NCBI GenBank assembly: GCA_012964665.1
Contig: DTTO01000065.1
Span: 1 to 64,000, forward strand
Direction of reading: 5' to 3'
DNA from: Fidelibacterota bacterium
GTDB lineage: Bacteria > Fidelibacterota > Marinisomatia > Marinisomatales > TCS55
Length of the DNA: 64,000 bases
In this document: piece after piece, positions 1 to 9,171 of the stretch
Layout of the letters: each line of letters begins with the position of its first letter
How positions within the stretch are numbered: the first letter of the stretch is position 1
Program-made: the position numbers and the translations under genes
The notes under the pieces: model-generated
The model's database searches: none
Told to the model about the DNA's origin: nothing
The model's input: the letters and a program-made list of their open reading frames with translations, nothing else

Positions 1-1277
1 GCAATCATCATACCTTTCATGCCGATACTCATTCCGCCTGCAGCCACAGCCTGCCAGGAATGAGCCGACGTTCCGGGCACCCAGGTTGCAGTCCGAAGAC
101 CTGCTGTAGGCACCATCCAGCTTACATCACCTACATCAGTTGATCCTTTGCCGCGCTTGAAAGCATAGGGCTGAATTTCATTTGCAGAAGAAATCTCTAA
201 ATCAGGTTTTGTCAGGGTTGAATAAATTGATTCAGCAAATTCCTGTTCCTGTCGGGAATATGCGAATCCCCCTGTAGATGCAAGATTATCATACATAATT
301 CTTTGCACCACATCGTTGGCTAGAACCGGGCGGTTGCCATGGATAATTTCGAATTCCATCCGGGTGCTGGTCCCCAATGCTGCTCCCTCTGCTGTCTTGA
401 CTACACGATCCCACATTTCTTCCAAAATGTCAACATTAAAATTCCGTACATAATAATATACTTCTGCAAAGTCTGGCACTACATTAGGTGCATTCCCGCC
501 ATGTGTTATGATATAATGGATGCGGCCATCATCAGGGATGTGTTCCCGCATTAGATTCGCCATATGATTCATGGCTTCTACTCCATCCAGGGCCGAACGA
601 CCTTTTTCCGGTGCACCGGCGGCATGGGCAGAATATCCATAAAATCTGAATTTAGCCGAACGGTTGGCCATGGTGGTTGAGGGATTGGCCGCATTCCTGT
701 CACTGGCATGCCAGTGCAGGACCACGTCCACATCATCAAATAATCCTGCACGAACCATGTAGATCTTTCCAGAACCACCTTCCTCCGCTGGTGTTCCGTA
801 AAGACGTACAGTTCCCTTTTGTTTTGATTTTTTAAGATAATCCTTAACTGCAATAGCTGCGGCTGTAGAAGCTGTACCAAATAAATGATGACCACAGGCA
901 TGGCCGGCACCTCCTTCAATAATTGGTTTACGTTTCGTTGCTACATCCTGAGATATTCCTGGTAGTGCATCAAATTCTGCCAAGATTCCAATAATAGGTC
1001 TTCCAGATCCATATTCCGCTATAAAAGCAGTAGGGATTTCTGCAACGCCAGCTTCAATACTGAATCCTTCATCCGATAATGTTTTTTTAAGCAGGCCAGA
1101 ACTTTTTTCCTCCTGGTACCCTACTTCGGCCCATGACCAGATAGATTTGGCAATGGTTTCATATTTTTTGGCACGTTTATCAATGGCCTTTTGGACATCT
1201 TTTTTATTTGATTGTGCATTAAGGCCAACAGAAATAATCAATCCGTAAATAATGGCAATGCAGTATTTCTTTTTCAT
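1..1277 (-). CDS. M20-family amidohydrolase, AbgB-like, secreted (partial, C-terminus off the window)
   Basis: This gene is absent from the ORF track because its 3' end runs off the left edge; I translated it from the ATG at 1277. It begins with a signal peptide (MKKKYCIAIIYGLIISVGLNAQ), so the enzyme is likely periplasmic. The M20 metal-binding signatures are present: EFDALPG, then GHACGHH, then the acidic AEEGG, then a WHASD histidine. The dimerisation-domain region (FRFYGYSAHAAG) follows. The closest family is aminobenzoyl-glutamate utilisation protein B and related amidohydrolases that cleave amide-linked substrates. It is the last visible gene of a run with the NSS transporter and the DUF885 lipoprotein, which suggests peptide or amino-acid conjugate salvage (inference). 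The substrate is unknown. Confidence 0.88.
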   Translation of the reverse strand, partial: MKKKYCIAIIYGLIISVGLNAQSNKKDVQKAIDKRAKKYETIAKSIWSWAEVGYQEEKSSGLLKKTLSDEGFSIEAGVAEIPTAFIAEYGSGRPIIGILAEFDALPGISQDVATKRKPIIEGGAGHACGHHLFGTASTAAAIAVKDYLKKSKQKGTVRLYGTPAEEGGSGKIYMVRAGLFDDVDVVLHWHASDRNAANPSTTMANRSAKFRFYGYSAHAAGAPEKGRSALDGVEAMNHMANLMREHIPDDGRIHYIITHGGNAPNVVPDFAEVYYYVRNFNVDILEEMWDRVVKTAEGAALGTSTRMEFEIIHGNRPVLANDVVQRIMYDNLASTGGFAYSRQEQEFAESIYSTLTKPDLEISSANEIQPYAFKRGKGSTDVGDVSWMVPTAGLRTATWVPGTSAHSWQAVAAGGMSIGMKGMMI

Positions 1278-1291
1278 TTTCACCTCAATAA

Positions 1292-2794
1292 TTAAGATTC
1301 TATAGAATTTTCAAGCCGATGATTCATCCAGTGATTCAGCATATAAAAAGCTGCCAGGGCAATCGCCCACTGTACCACACAAGTTGCCACACTGTATAAA
1401 GATGTGGGATCATACCAGTCATCAGGAGCATAAACAGTTGCAGATTGATACATCCACCAAAAAAGCAAAATAGCTCCTAGTGCCGGTACAATATAATTTA
1501 CTACTGAACTCCACCAGCGGGGGAATGCCCAGTCATCTTGGCTCTCAGAGCTTACCTCCTTAATTATTCTGGATAATCCATATTTCACCGCCGCTAAAGC
1601 AACAAACACCCCCGAAAGCATCAGGGCCACACCCCAGACAAAATCCTGGTTTCCCATAATATCCAGATTTCGAGCCGATGGTATACCCATCACAAAGCAA
1701 ACAGTAACAATCCAGCCAATAGCTGTTGTACGTTTCAGTCCTAGATTAATAAGATTACGGACCGGCAACTCCAACATAGAAATAAGAGATGAAAAACCAG
1801 CAAATGTCAATCCAAGAAAGAACAGGGCCGCCAGTGGTTTACCTAAGGGCATTTTGGCAAATAGTTGAGGCATCCAGATAAAAGTCAGGCCTGTTGCCGC
1901 GGGACCGCTGGTTTTCATTACTTCCAGAATTTCCGGCTTGCTCATAGACATTTCATTCCCTAAAATAGAAAATACAGTACTGAATACCATGATGGCTGCC
2001 AGTAGGGATACCATATTATTCCCGATGGCTGTTGTGAATGCATTTTTTATTACACCATAGCGACGACGAATATAAATTGCGTAGGTTAGAAAAAGTCCCC
2101 AACCAGCCCCAGTATCCCATGCATTTTGAGTCAAGGCTTCCAACCAAATGCGAGGATCTTTAAGCTGGGCCCAATCAACAGTGAATAAATAAGAAATTCC
2201 AGATCCAGCTCCGGGCAGGGTTACCGCTCGTACTACGCATAATAGTACAATCCCCAACAAGGTTGGAATAAGGAAGAGATTCACTTTTTCAATGGAAGAT
2301 ACTCCTTTCCAAATAGCAAAGCCGGCTACACCCATGGCCACCGCATGGAATAAAATTGGGAAAAAACTGTTCTGAAAATTATTCCACAAAGCCCATGAAG
2401 CATCCGTCGTATTGGGGAGATTAGTGAATGTCATACTGCCGAAATAATAGATATTCCATCCAACTACGACAGAATAATAAAATACAATTGCCGTGGAAAC
2501 AAAACCAACAAAGCCGCCCATCCATGCAAAGGGTTTTCCCATAAAGTGAACAAAGGCCCCTATTGTACCTTTGCGGGCCTTTCGGCCCATCACATATTCC
2601 GCAATAATGAGGGGAATACTCCATAAGAATAAAAACATAACCCACGCGATGAGGAAACTACCGGCGCCGTTTTCACCGCCATTGGAAGCGGCAATTCGTG
2701 GAAAACGCCAGATATTCCCCGTACCTATAGCAATCCCCAAAGCACTAAGTAAGAAGGTAAAACGTGAAGAAAATCGTGGTGTTGATTCTGACAT
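1292..2794 (-). CDS. Neurotransmitter:sodium symporter (NSS/SNF) family transporter
   Basis: A 500-residue polytopic inner-membrane protein of LeuT fold. The NSS signature GTGNIWRFP lies at residues 24-32 in the unwound first helix that binds sodium and substrate. About twelve hydrophobic segments follow. Bacterial members import amino acids with sodium. The ATG is preceded by AAGGA at good spacing. It lies 12 bp after the DUF885 lipoprotein gene and 14 bp before the M20 amidohydrolase gene on the same strand, so all three are probably cotranscribed. This fits a peptide-cleavage plus amino-acid-uptake unit. The transported amino acid cannot be told from sequence. Confidence 0.93.
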   Translation of the reverse strand: MSESTPRFSSRFTFLLSALGIAIGTGNIWRFPRIAASNGGENGAGSFLIAWVMFLFLWSIPLIIAEYVMGRKARKGTIGAFVHFMGKPFAWMGGFVGFVSTAIVFYYSVVVGWNIYYFGSMTFTNLPNTTDASWALWNNFQNSFFPILFHAVAMGVAGFAIWKGVSSIEKVNLFLIPTLLGIVLLCVVRAVTLPGAGSGISYLFTVDWAQLKDPRIWLEALTQNAWDTGAGWGLFLTYAIYIRRRYGVIKNAFTTAIGNNMVSLLAAIMVFSTVFSILGNEMSMSKPEILEVMKTSGPAATGLTFIWMPQLFAKMPLGKPLAALFFLGLTFAGFSSLISMLELPVRNLINLGLKRTTAIGWIVTVCFVMGIPSARNLDIMGNQDFVWGVALMLSGVFVALAAVKYGLSRIIKEVSSESQDDWAFPRWWSSVVNYIVPALGAILLFWWMYQSATVYAPDDWYDPTSLYSVATCVVQWAIALAAFYMLNHWMNHRLENSIES

Positions 2795-2806
2795 AAATTT
2801 TCCTTA

Positions 2807-4570
2807 TTAATTCTTTTGAGATCCAACCCAATCTTTTATCAATTCTTCTAAAACATCCAGAGGTACAGCACCATTCCATAAAACTGCATCATGGAATTCG
2901 CGTACATCAAAATCCCTTCCTAATTCTTTTTCAGCATAGCGGCGCAGTTCCTTGATCTTCAATTCGCCAATTTTATAAGATAGTGCCTGACCTGGCCAGG
3001 AAATATAGCGGTCTGTCTCAGTTGTGCATTCATGGAGCGGAAGAGCTGTATTAGATGCAAGATAATCAATAACCTGTTGACGTTCCCATCCCATAGCGTG
3101 AATACCCGTGTCAACCACTAATCGACATGCACGCCACATTTCGTAGGTCAAACGACCAAAATTACTGTATGGATCGGTATAGAAACCTGCTTCCTTACCC
3201 AACCATTCGCTGTATAAGCCCCAGCCTTCCCCAAAAGCGGATAAATATACATCCCTACGAAAATCGGGTACATTTTCTAGTTCGGCTGCAATGGAATTTT
3301 GAAGGTGATGCCCCGGTACAGCCTCGTGGAAGCTGAGTGCTTCAAGGTTGTACAAAGGTCGAACATCCAGTTTATAAGTATTTACCCAATAATAGCCTGG
3401 CTCGTTGCTTCCTTCTGCTGGTCCAGCATATCGACCCCCGGTGTATTTTGGTGCCAAATCATCCGGTACGGGGGCAACCCCGTAGGTCAGTCTCGGAAGA
3501 GTTTTAAATAGAGACGGTAGTTTCGCATCCATACGCTTGGCAATGAAAGAGGCTTCTTTCAACAATTCTTCAGGTGTATCTGCATAGAATTGTGGATCAC
3601 TGCGAAGGAACTCCAGAAAATCGGCAAAGCTACCTTCGAAACCTATTTCAGCGATAACAGCTTCCATTTCGCTTCTTATCCGTGTCACTTCTTTTAATCC
3701 AATCTGATGTACTTCTTCTGGTGTTAAATCTAATGTAGTGAATTGCCGGACTTTATTTTCGTAATAGGCTTTTCCATCCGGAAGTTCGGACGCACCAAGT
3801 GTAGTTCGTGCATTAGGTCGATACTCATTCACAAAAAAATCTAGAAATGAACGGTATGCTTTGACTACACCATTTATAACGGCTTTTCGGCCTAACTCTT
3901 TCAGGCGTTTTTGATCTGCTCCAGAAATGGAAGGAGGAATCTGATTAAAAGGTTGGTAAAAGGCACTTAACTCAGGAGCATCAACGATATGCGTGGCAAT
4001 AGTTACTTCATAGCCTTCCAAAACAACTTTTGGAACCGTAATACCTGTCTTTATACCCTCTTTCATTAAGGTAATATGTTCTAAAAAATATCGGGGGAAT
4101 TCATTCAAGCGTGAAATGTAATCTTCAAAATCTTTCACCGTTTTAAAAGGCATCGCCAGGTATAACCGTGAGAGACCAGTATGGAACCCGGAATCCGCAT
4201 TCAAAGGCATCAGGTAGTCTTTATATTTTACTCGGGTAACGCGGTCTGATATAATTCGGCGAAAAACACGGTAGTTAATTTTATCCTCTTTGGAAAGGGC
4301 TTCATAATTAATCGCCTCCAAACGACTAAGAATGGCCTGCCAAAACTTGTCACGTCTAGTGATATCTTCCAATGCAACCGATGGCATACGCGCATTGCTG
4401 GTATGGAGTCCGGCATAGGTTGCAAAGAGGGGATTTTCTTTCAGCTGAAATTGACGCGCTTCAGAAAAGATCTGATATAATTCCGCTGTCGGTTCTTTTT
4501 GAACACATCCTGCGAACAGAATGAAAAAAGTAAAGATCCATAACGTATGCACTACTTTATATTTAAACAA
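2807..4570 (-). CDS. DUF885-family lipoprotein, probable metallopeptidase
   Basis: A 587-residue protein with an N-terminal lipoprotein signal ending in FAGC (Cys about residue 22), so it should be lipid-anchored in the envelope. The DUF885 hallmark HEAVPGHHLQ sits near residue 415; this His/Glu motif resembles a zinc-peptidase active site, and family members are thought to be peptidases or arylesterase-like hydrolases. Length is normal for the family. The start codon is TTG, supported by GGAG six bases upstream and by the signal peptide that follows directly. It is the first gene of the NSS transporter and M20 amidohydrolase unit. Confidence 0.88.
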   Translation of the reverse strand: MFKYKVVHTLWIFTFFILFAGCVQKEPTAELYQIFSEARQFQLKENPLFATYAGLHTSNARMPSVALEDITRRDKFWQAILSRLEAINYEALSKEDKINYRVFRRIISDRVTRVKYKDYLMPLNADSGFHTGLSRLYLAMPFKTVKDFEDYISRLNEFPRYFLEHITLMKEGIKTGITVPKVVLEGYEVTIATHIVDAPELSAFYQPFNQIPPSISGADQKRLKELGRKAVINGVVKAYRSFLDFFVNEYRPNARTTLGASELPDGKAYYENKVRQFTTLDLTPEEVHQIGLKEVTRIRSEMEAVIAEIGFEGSFADFLEFLRSDPQFYADTPEELLKEASFIAKRMDAKLPSLFKTLPRLTYGVAPVPDDLAPKYTGGRYAGPAEGSNEPGYYWVNTYKLDVRPLYNLEALSFHEAVPGHHLQNSIAAELENVPDFRRDVYLSAFGEGWGLYSEWLGKEAGFYTDPYSNFGRLTYEMWRACRLVVDTGIHAMGWERQQVIDYLASNTALPLHECTTETDRYISWPGQALSYKIGELKIKELRRYAEKELGRDFDVREFHDAVLWNGAVPLDVLEELIKDWVGSQKN

Positions 4571-4629
4571 ATTTTACTCCTTTAGACATCGTAAGTGTAA
4601 CCCTGCTAATATCAGTTTGCCAAAATAAA

Positions 4630-5811
4630 TCAGGCCAACGCACGGCGCATAATTGCTATATCTGCTTCAAATGTTGTTTGGAGAAGCGGACCAAAAGAAA
4701 ATCGGAAAAATTGTTTTAAAGGAGATTCTTTTCCCAGCCGCGCCATATCACAATCCTTACCTTGCAAAATAGCCGCACCATCCTGATAAAGTCGATCATT
4801 CAATTCAGATGCAGTTAAATTTCCTGGTAGCTTACACCAGTGATAGAAACCACCATTGCCTGAGAATAATTCTATACCCAAGTCAGTAAAGGCCTGCCTA
4901 TAGCGATCTCGTTGACTCGCATAATATTCTGGTATTGCCTTACGTGCAAGATTTATCCGTTTTTTATTTAAAAGTGCTAAAGCATATAGTTGTGATGGCC
5001 TAGAGACCCCGCCCATTCCGAATGAAGAAAAATTTCCCAATATTTCAATATGGCGCTTAGCAGCAACAACCCAGCCAATACGGATACCCGGTGCTTGCAA
5101 TCCTTTTGTAGCCGCACCAGTAATAAAAAAATTAGAGTCATCTATATTTTTAATATATTTTAACGCACTTACAGGTGGGGTATGAAACATTTCATAGGCC
5201 TCATCCACTAGTAAACCGAATGTACCAAAGGATGCAACCTCAACAAGTGCTCTCAGTGTTTCTCCAGATTTTGTAATTCCGGTTGGATTGCATGGATTGC
5301 TTAACATAACCAGATTGCGATGAGAGCTATCCTTTCTAATATAATCTTCTACAGTCGGGCAAAACCCATTATTCACACTGCTTTCTATCAACGAATATTT
5401 TCGGCCAAGCAATCGTAACATATCGTAATAAGGCGTGTACTCTGTTGAGGCAATACGTACATTAATATCCGATTGTAAAAACAAAAGCAATGCGACCAAG
5501 CCCGGCCGACCGCCTGCGAATACCATAATATTTTCTAAATCAATTCCAGCCTCATAATGATGATTATAGTATTCAGCGATTTCATTGCGCAATGCTGGTA
5601 AACCCCAGGCTTTCGGATACAAAAGATCAGCTGAATCTACATCTACACTTTTAGGCATAGCTGGCCCACCGGGTATTTGGGTAGTCAGTGGATAACCCTG
5701 ACTCCAAGGATGGGTACCTGATTCACCCATAGGTGTACCAAACGCTTTCTGAAAAGCATAAAGTGTTTCATAGATTCCCATAGGGGAAACATGATTAAGA
5801 AAACTATCCAA
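4630..5811 (-). CDS. PLP-dependent aminotransferase, class I/II
   Basis: A 393-residue fold-type I aminotransferase. Visible landmarks are the NPCNPTG substrate/PLP loop, the DEAYEMF aspartate that contacts the PLP nitrogen, and the Schiff-base lysine in TKGLQAPGIRIGW (about residue 235). It lacks a signal peptide and is cytoplasmic. The start is TTG with GAGG five bases upstream. It lies 60 bp upstream of the DUF885 gene on the same strand and may share its transcript. Related proteins include alanine, aspartate and succinyldiaminopimelate-type aminotransferases; I cannot assign the substrate. Confidence 0.88.
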   Translation of the reverse strand: MDSFLNHVSPMGIYETLYAFQKAFGTPMGESGTHPWSQGYPLTTQIPGGPAMPKSVDVDSADLLYPKAWGLPALRNEIAEYYNHHYEAGIDLENIMVFAGGRPGLVALLLFLQSDINVRIASTEYTPYYDMLRLLGRKYSLIESSVNNGFCPTVEDYIRKDSSHRNLVMLSNPCNPTGITKSGETLRALVEVASFGTFGLLVDEAYEMFHTPPVSALKYIKNIDDSNFFITGAATKGLQAPGIRIGWVVAAKRHIEILGNFSSFGMGGVSRPSQLYALALLNKKRINLARKAIPEYYASQRDRYRQAFTDLGIELFSGNGGFYHWCKLPGNLTASELNDRLYQDGAAILQGKDCDMARLGKESPLKQFFRFSFGPLLQTTFEADIAIMRRALA

Positions 5812-5853
5812 TTTTACCTCTAGAAGAATACAGAAAGAAATCTAACATTATAA

Positions 5854-6078
5854 CTATCCATACATTTCTACCAACTCAGTGTAACCCCCGATAGCTTCTC
5901 CATTAATAACAATTTGCGGAACGGTCATTGCCTTTCCTACCTCAAGGAGCTTTTCACGGGGCCAGCCTATCTGTTCAATATTAATTTCTTCATATTGCCA
6001 GCCTTTTTCTTTAAAAAATCGTTTTGCGGCTGTACAATACGGACACCAGTTCGTAGTAAATATTTTAATATCTTTCAT
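5854..6078 (-). CDS. Glutaredoxin
   Basis: A 74-residue cytoplasmic thioredoxin-fold protein with the dithiol active site CPYC at residues 12-15, the cis-proline motif TVPQI near residue 53, and GGYTEL at the C-terminal glutathione-binding end. Length is typical of glutaredoxin 3 type proteins. It reduces disulfides or glutathione mixed disulfides. It is transcribed toward the aminotransferase and is separated from the upstream membrane peptide and desaturase by a strong terminator, so it probably has its own promoter in the short gap. Confidence 0.93.
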   Translation of the reverse strand: MKDIKIFTTNWCPYCTAAKRFFKEKGWQYEEINIEQIGWPREKLLEVGKAMTVPQIVINGEAIGGYTELVEMYG

Positions 6079-6102
6079 TGAATAACTGTAGATTATTTAA
6101 AT

Positions 6103-6128
6103 AAAAAAGGGGAGGCATTTGCCTCCCC
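6103..6128 (-). terminator. Rho-independent terminator after the desaturase / membrane peptide unit
   Basis: On the minus strand a perfect GC-rich stem GGGGAGGCA/TGCCTCCCC with a tiny loop is followed directly by a run of six T. It lies between the stop of the 32-residue membrane peptide and the glutaredoxin start, so it ends the desaturase transcript. Confidence 0.88.
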
Positions 6129-6149
6129 TCGATTAGAATTTTTTCGATT

Positions 6150-6248
6150 TTAATTTTCGTGTTTTTCAGCCACTTGGATTATTTTGTGAACAAAATAAAA
6201 CCCACCCATTGATACTACAATGCCAATTACAAAATGAACGAGATCCAT
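6150..6248 (-). CDS. 32-residue single-pass membrane peptide (hypothetical)
   Basis: A short ORF below the track's size limit. It translates as MDLVHFVIGIVVSMGGFYF followed by VHKIIQVAEKHEN and a TAA stop. The first 20 residues form one hydrophobic helix and the rest is a charged tail. It sits 27 bp after the desaturase stop and directly before the terminator, so it shares the desaturase transcript. No family recognised. The position and clean membrane helix argue for a real microprotein, perhaps a partner of the desaturase (inference). Confidence 0.5.
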   Translation of the reverse strand: MDLVHFVIGIVVSMGGFYFVHKIIQVAEKHEN

Positions 6249-6274
6249 AGTTCTAAAATACCTTTCGATTGTGA

Positions 6275-7057
6275 TTATTTCGAGGACGAATTTAAAGTTT
6301 TCACCCGATTGACCAAATAATTCTTCTTCTCTTTCACAATTTGAATAATAGACAATTTATCAAATAAACGGATGATAGGATAAATGGGATCAAATTCCCA
6401 TTTGCGTACACCAAAATTTAACCGATTTGGAAAACGGTGGTGGTTGTTCTGAAAAAGTTCACCCAGCGTTAAAAAATCAAAGGGTAATGTATTTTTAGAT
6501 TTATCTTTTATATTTTTGAAATTTCGGTATCCATATTTATGGCCACACCAGTTAACGATAGCACCATGGATGGGTCCCATCAAAAAATGAATCGGCAAAA
6601 GCAGCAAAAACCACCAGGAAGGTGTGAATAAAATATAAAAAAGAACATAAAACGTTCCCCATGCTATTCTTGTTATCCAGTTATCAGCAATGCTTTCCAG
6701 TCTATGCCAGTTAGGAATATTAATCAGCAGGCTCTTCTTTACTTTCATTCTGTTGTTTGTCAAATCACTATAGATTTTTTTTGTTCGCCACATCATACCG
6801 AAAACTGACTTAAAGTGGCTCGGCGAATGTGGGTCATTACTGGTATCACTATGTAAATGATGGAGACGGTGAAGAATGGCGTACCCTCGGGCATTTAAGT
6901 AAGATGATCCTTGGGAGATAAATGTAAAAACATGAAAAAAACGTTCCCAGAATTTGTTCATTTTAAACATTTGGTGGGCACTGTAACGATGTAAAAAAAA
7001 GGTCTGAAAGAATAAGGATGAAAACCAGTGCCCTGTAAAGAATATTACGATAGCCAT
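6275..7057 (-). CDS. Membrane fatty-acid (acyl-CoA/acyl-lipid delta-9 type) desaturase
   Basis: A 260-residue integral membrane di-iron desaturase. The three histidine boxes are visible: HRYSAH at residues 23-28, HRLHH at 63-67 and NNHHRFP near residue 206. Hydrophobic segments lie between the boxes as in the stearoyl-CoA desaturase family. It introduces a cis double bond into membrane acyl chains using oxygen and reduced electron carrier. The ATG has GGATAA-AGAA-like purines upstream. It is divergent from alkB across a 112-bp gap and is followed by a membrane microprotein and a terminator. Aerobic metabolism is implied. Confidence 0.9.
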   Translation of the reverse strand: MAIVIFFTGHWFSSLFFQTFFLHRYSAHQMFKMNKFWERFFHVFTFISQGSSYLNARGYAILHRLHHLHSDTSNDPHSPSHFKSVFGMMWRTKKIYSDLTNNRMKVKKSLLINIPNWHRLESIADNWITRIAWGTFYVLFYILFTPSWWFLLLLPIHFLMGPIHGAIVNWCGHKYGYRNFKNIKDKSKNTLPFDFLTLGELFQNNHHRFPNRLNFGVRKWEFDPIYPIIRLFDKLSIIQIVKEKKNYLVNRVKTLNSSSK

Positions 7058-7169
7058 TTCTTATCCAATTTTATTAACTGAAACCAGGATTGAAATTAAA
7101 TATAATTTCATTCTTTGACCAGCCTTTGAATATTCTCTTTTTTTTAGGTAAACTTTGCTGAGTTAAGCT

Positions 7170-8300
7170 ATGACAAAATATATTCGTTATGCTGCAACAC
7201 CCATTCTAGTTTTATTCGGTATTTATTTTGCAATGAAAGGCCAATACTGGATGTGGGTATATGAAGCCATTTTTACATCGATCGTAATATTTGGAGACCT
7301 CTTTTTAGGTGATGATCGATCCCGACCAGAATATGCTGCACCTAAATTACTTAATTTTTTTCTCTATATTAACTTACCCCTATTATTCACTATTCTCGCC
7401 ATCTCCGTCTGGATGGTGGGAAGCCTACCCCTCCCTGCCTGGGGTGCATCATTAATGGCTGCCAGAGAGGAAACTACTTTTATACATTTGGTTGGCTATG
7501 TCGTCGTTCTAGGACTAATGGTTGCTACTGCAGGAACCAATGTAGGACATGAGCTAACTCACCGGAAGCGAAATCGATTTGATATGCTCATGGGCAATTG
7601 GTTATTGGCGCTCACCTGGGATTGTTCTTTTGCCATTGAGCATGTATACGGCCACCATAAATATGTGGCCACATCCATAGACCCAGCCACTGCCAAACGA
7701 GGGCAAAATCCCTATCACTTTATTTTACGCGCAATATTTCTCAATCAGCGAAATGCGTGGATTATTGAAAATAGCCGTTTAGTAAAAAAAGGGCTCAGCC
7801 CTCTTTCCATTCAAAACAGGATGTTAATTGGATACGCCCGTTCAGGTATACTCACTGCTGCCGCTTATTTGTTGTCTGGTTGGACCGGCGTTGTTGTATT
7901 TCTTTTGATAAGTATGGGCGGTAAGGTTGTACTGGAGGGAGTTAATTATATGGAACATTATGGATTGATTCGTGAGGAAGGAACACCAATTCTTCCAAGA
8001 CATTCATGGAATACAAACCGGCGGGTCAGCAGTTTTTTCCTGTTTAATTTAACACGCCATTCATCTCATCATGAAAACACCCAATTAGAATATTGGGAAT
8101 TAAAGACCTACCCGGATGCACCAGAAATGCCCTTGGGTTACCTTTCTTGTGTATATCTGGTCCTATTTATGCCATGGTTGTATCATCGAATCATGGCACC
8201 GAAACTCAAAGATTGGGATTTGAATTTTGCCAGCGAGGGGGAGCACAGATTGGCGCAGGAACAAAACCGTTCCAGCGGTTCACCTTACCTCATGACCTGA
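7170..8300 (+). CDS. alkB: Alkane 1-monooxygenase (AlkB family)
   Basis: A 376-residue membrane non-heme di-iron hydroxylase. The AlkB histidine motifs are present in order: GHELTHRKR near residue 127, EHVYGHH near 157, the AlkB-specific NYMEHYGL near 258, and RHSSHHENTQ near 295. Hydrophobic helices precede and separate them. AlkB oxidises the terminal methyl of medium-chain alkanes, taking electrons from rubredoxin. No rubredoxin or rubredoxin reductase lies in the window. The NYxEHYGL motif favours AlkB over the related desaturases and xylene monooxygenase. An ALDH3-type aldehyde dehydrogenase at 14-15.4 kb could act later in the pathway. True substrate range is not deducible. Confidence 0.88.
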   Translation: MTKYIRYAATPILVLFGIYFAMKGQYWMWVYEAIFTSIVIFGDLFLGDDRSRPEYAAPKLLNFFLYINLPLLFTILAISVWMVGSLPLPAWGASLMAAREETTFIHLVGYVVVLGLMVATAGTNVGHELTHRKRNRFDMLMGNWLLALTWDCSFAIEHVYGHHKYVATSIDPATAKRGQNPYHFILRAIFLNQRNAWIIENSRLVKKGLSPLSIQNRMLIGYARSGILTAAAYLLSGWTGVVVFLLISMGGKVVLEGVNYMEHYGLIREEGTPILPRHSWNTNRRVSSFFLFNLTRHSSHHENTQLEYWELKTYPDAPEMPLGYLSCVYLVLFMPWLYHRIMAPKLKDWDLNFASEGEHRLAQEQNRSSGSPYLMT

Positions 8301-8307
8301 TTAGCTT

Positions 8308-9162
8308 TTATTCAGCCTTGACTAATACAAGGGAAGTGGTATCACTATTAAATGCAGTGAACATGCCCAAGCCGCCATTTATATTGGAATAAGGTTCATT
8401 TAAATCACGCGAGTCCTGTCCGCTGGATTGATATAACAGCACATAGTCCGTTTGGACATGAAATAAAACAATGTTGTGTCGCCCTAAGTGAGTGATAGTA
8501 CTGGCCAACATGGTGTAGGTCGAATCCACGAAAGGCTGGGAGATAAACCGTCGAAATCGAGGCGGCAAATTTCTTTCCAATTGTTCTGGATTCGTTTCCA
8601 CATTATCCATCAATAAATAATGGTACTGGTCTTCCGGATTATCCCAATTTAAATGAACAATATTTGAATCAGCAAAGATCCAACGGATATAATCAATATT
8701 CCGGTTAAATTTTGGGACCCAAAGCGTATCAACGGTGGATGAAAAACTGTCTGGTTTTGCCGGGACCACTGCCTCGGCGGTGAGCTGTTGTTCCATGTAA
8801 TTCACTTGCAATTTAAAGGTGTCTCCTTTGGCAACAATTAGATCATCTCCAGGATAGTAATAGGTGATGCCAAAAGTTGTATCCGTTTCTGTGGTGTCAT
8901 ATGCGTAATCTGGAACAAGTGTGAATTGCTCTAGTCCTCTGGATAAAATCACCTCAGCTGAATCAATTGGAACCGCTACTTCACTTTCATCATCCAGTGC
9001 CAAGGTGGACATTAAAATCACATCTTTCACTGGCTGGCCAGCATAAATATAGGCTCGGACAACAATAATATCTGCATCAGGTACAGGTGCGAGGTCATCT
9101 TCGCAACTAATAGTGAATAATACGCTGGTTAAAAGCCCAATAAAGAAAAATTTGTTTTTCAT
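8308..9162 (-). CDS. DUF4249-family lipoprotein, TonB-receptor partner
   Basis: A 284-residue lipoprotein with signal MKNKFFFIGLLTSVLFTISC ahead of acidic residues. I place the start at the ATG at 9162, which has AGGTG six bases upstream, rather than at the track's GTG. The body matches the DUF4249 pattern of an acidic, beta-rich outer-membrane-associated protein (PDADIIVVRAYIYAGQPV near the N-terminus). DUF4249 genes typically sit next to TonB-dependent receptors with a carboxypeptidase-like N-terminal domain, as here. It probably works with that receptor in substrate capture at the cell surface (family knowledge plus inference). Confidence 0.83.
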   Translation of the reverse strand: MKNKFFFIGLLTSVLFTISCEDDLAPVPDADIIVVRAYIYAGQPVKDVILMSTLALDDESEVAVPIDSAEVILSRGLEQFTLVPDYAYDTTETDTTFGITYYYPGDDLIVAKGDTFKLQVNYMEQQLTAEAVVPAKPDSFSSTVDTLWVPKFNRNIDYIRWIFADSNIVHLNWDNPEDQYHYLLMDNVETNPEQLERNLPPRFRRFISQPFVDSTYTMLASTITHLGRHNIVLFHVQTDYVLLYQSSGQDSRDLNEPYSNINGGLGMFTAFNSDTTSLVLVKAE

Positions 9163-9171
9163 CTGGTGCAC

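Noticed and set aside
578-919. 113-residue minus-strand ORF
   Set aside because: It is a shadow frame of the M20 amidohydrolase, which is readable across the whole region.
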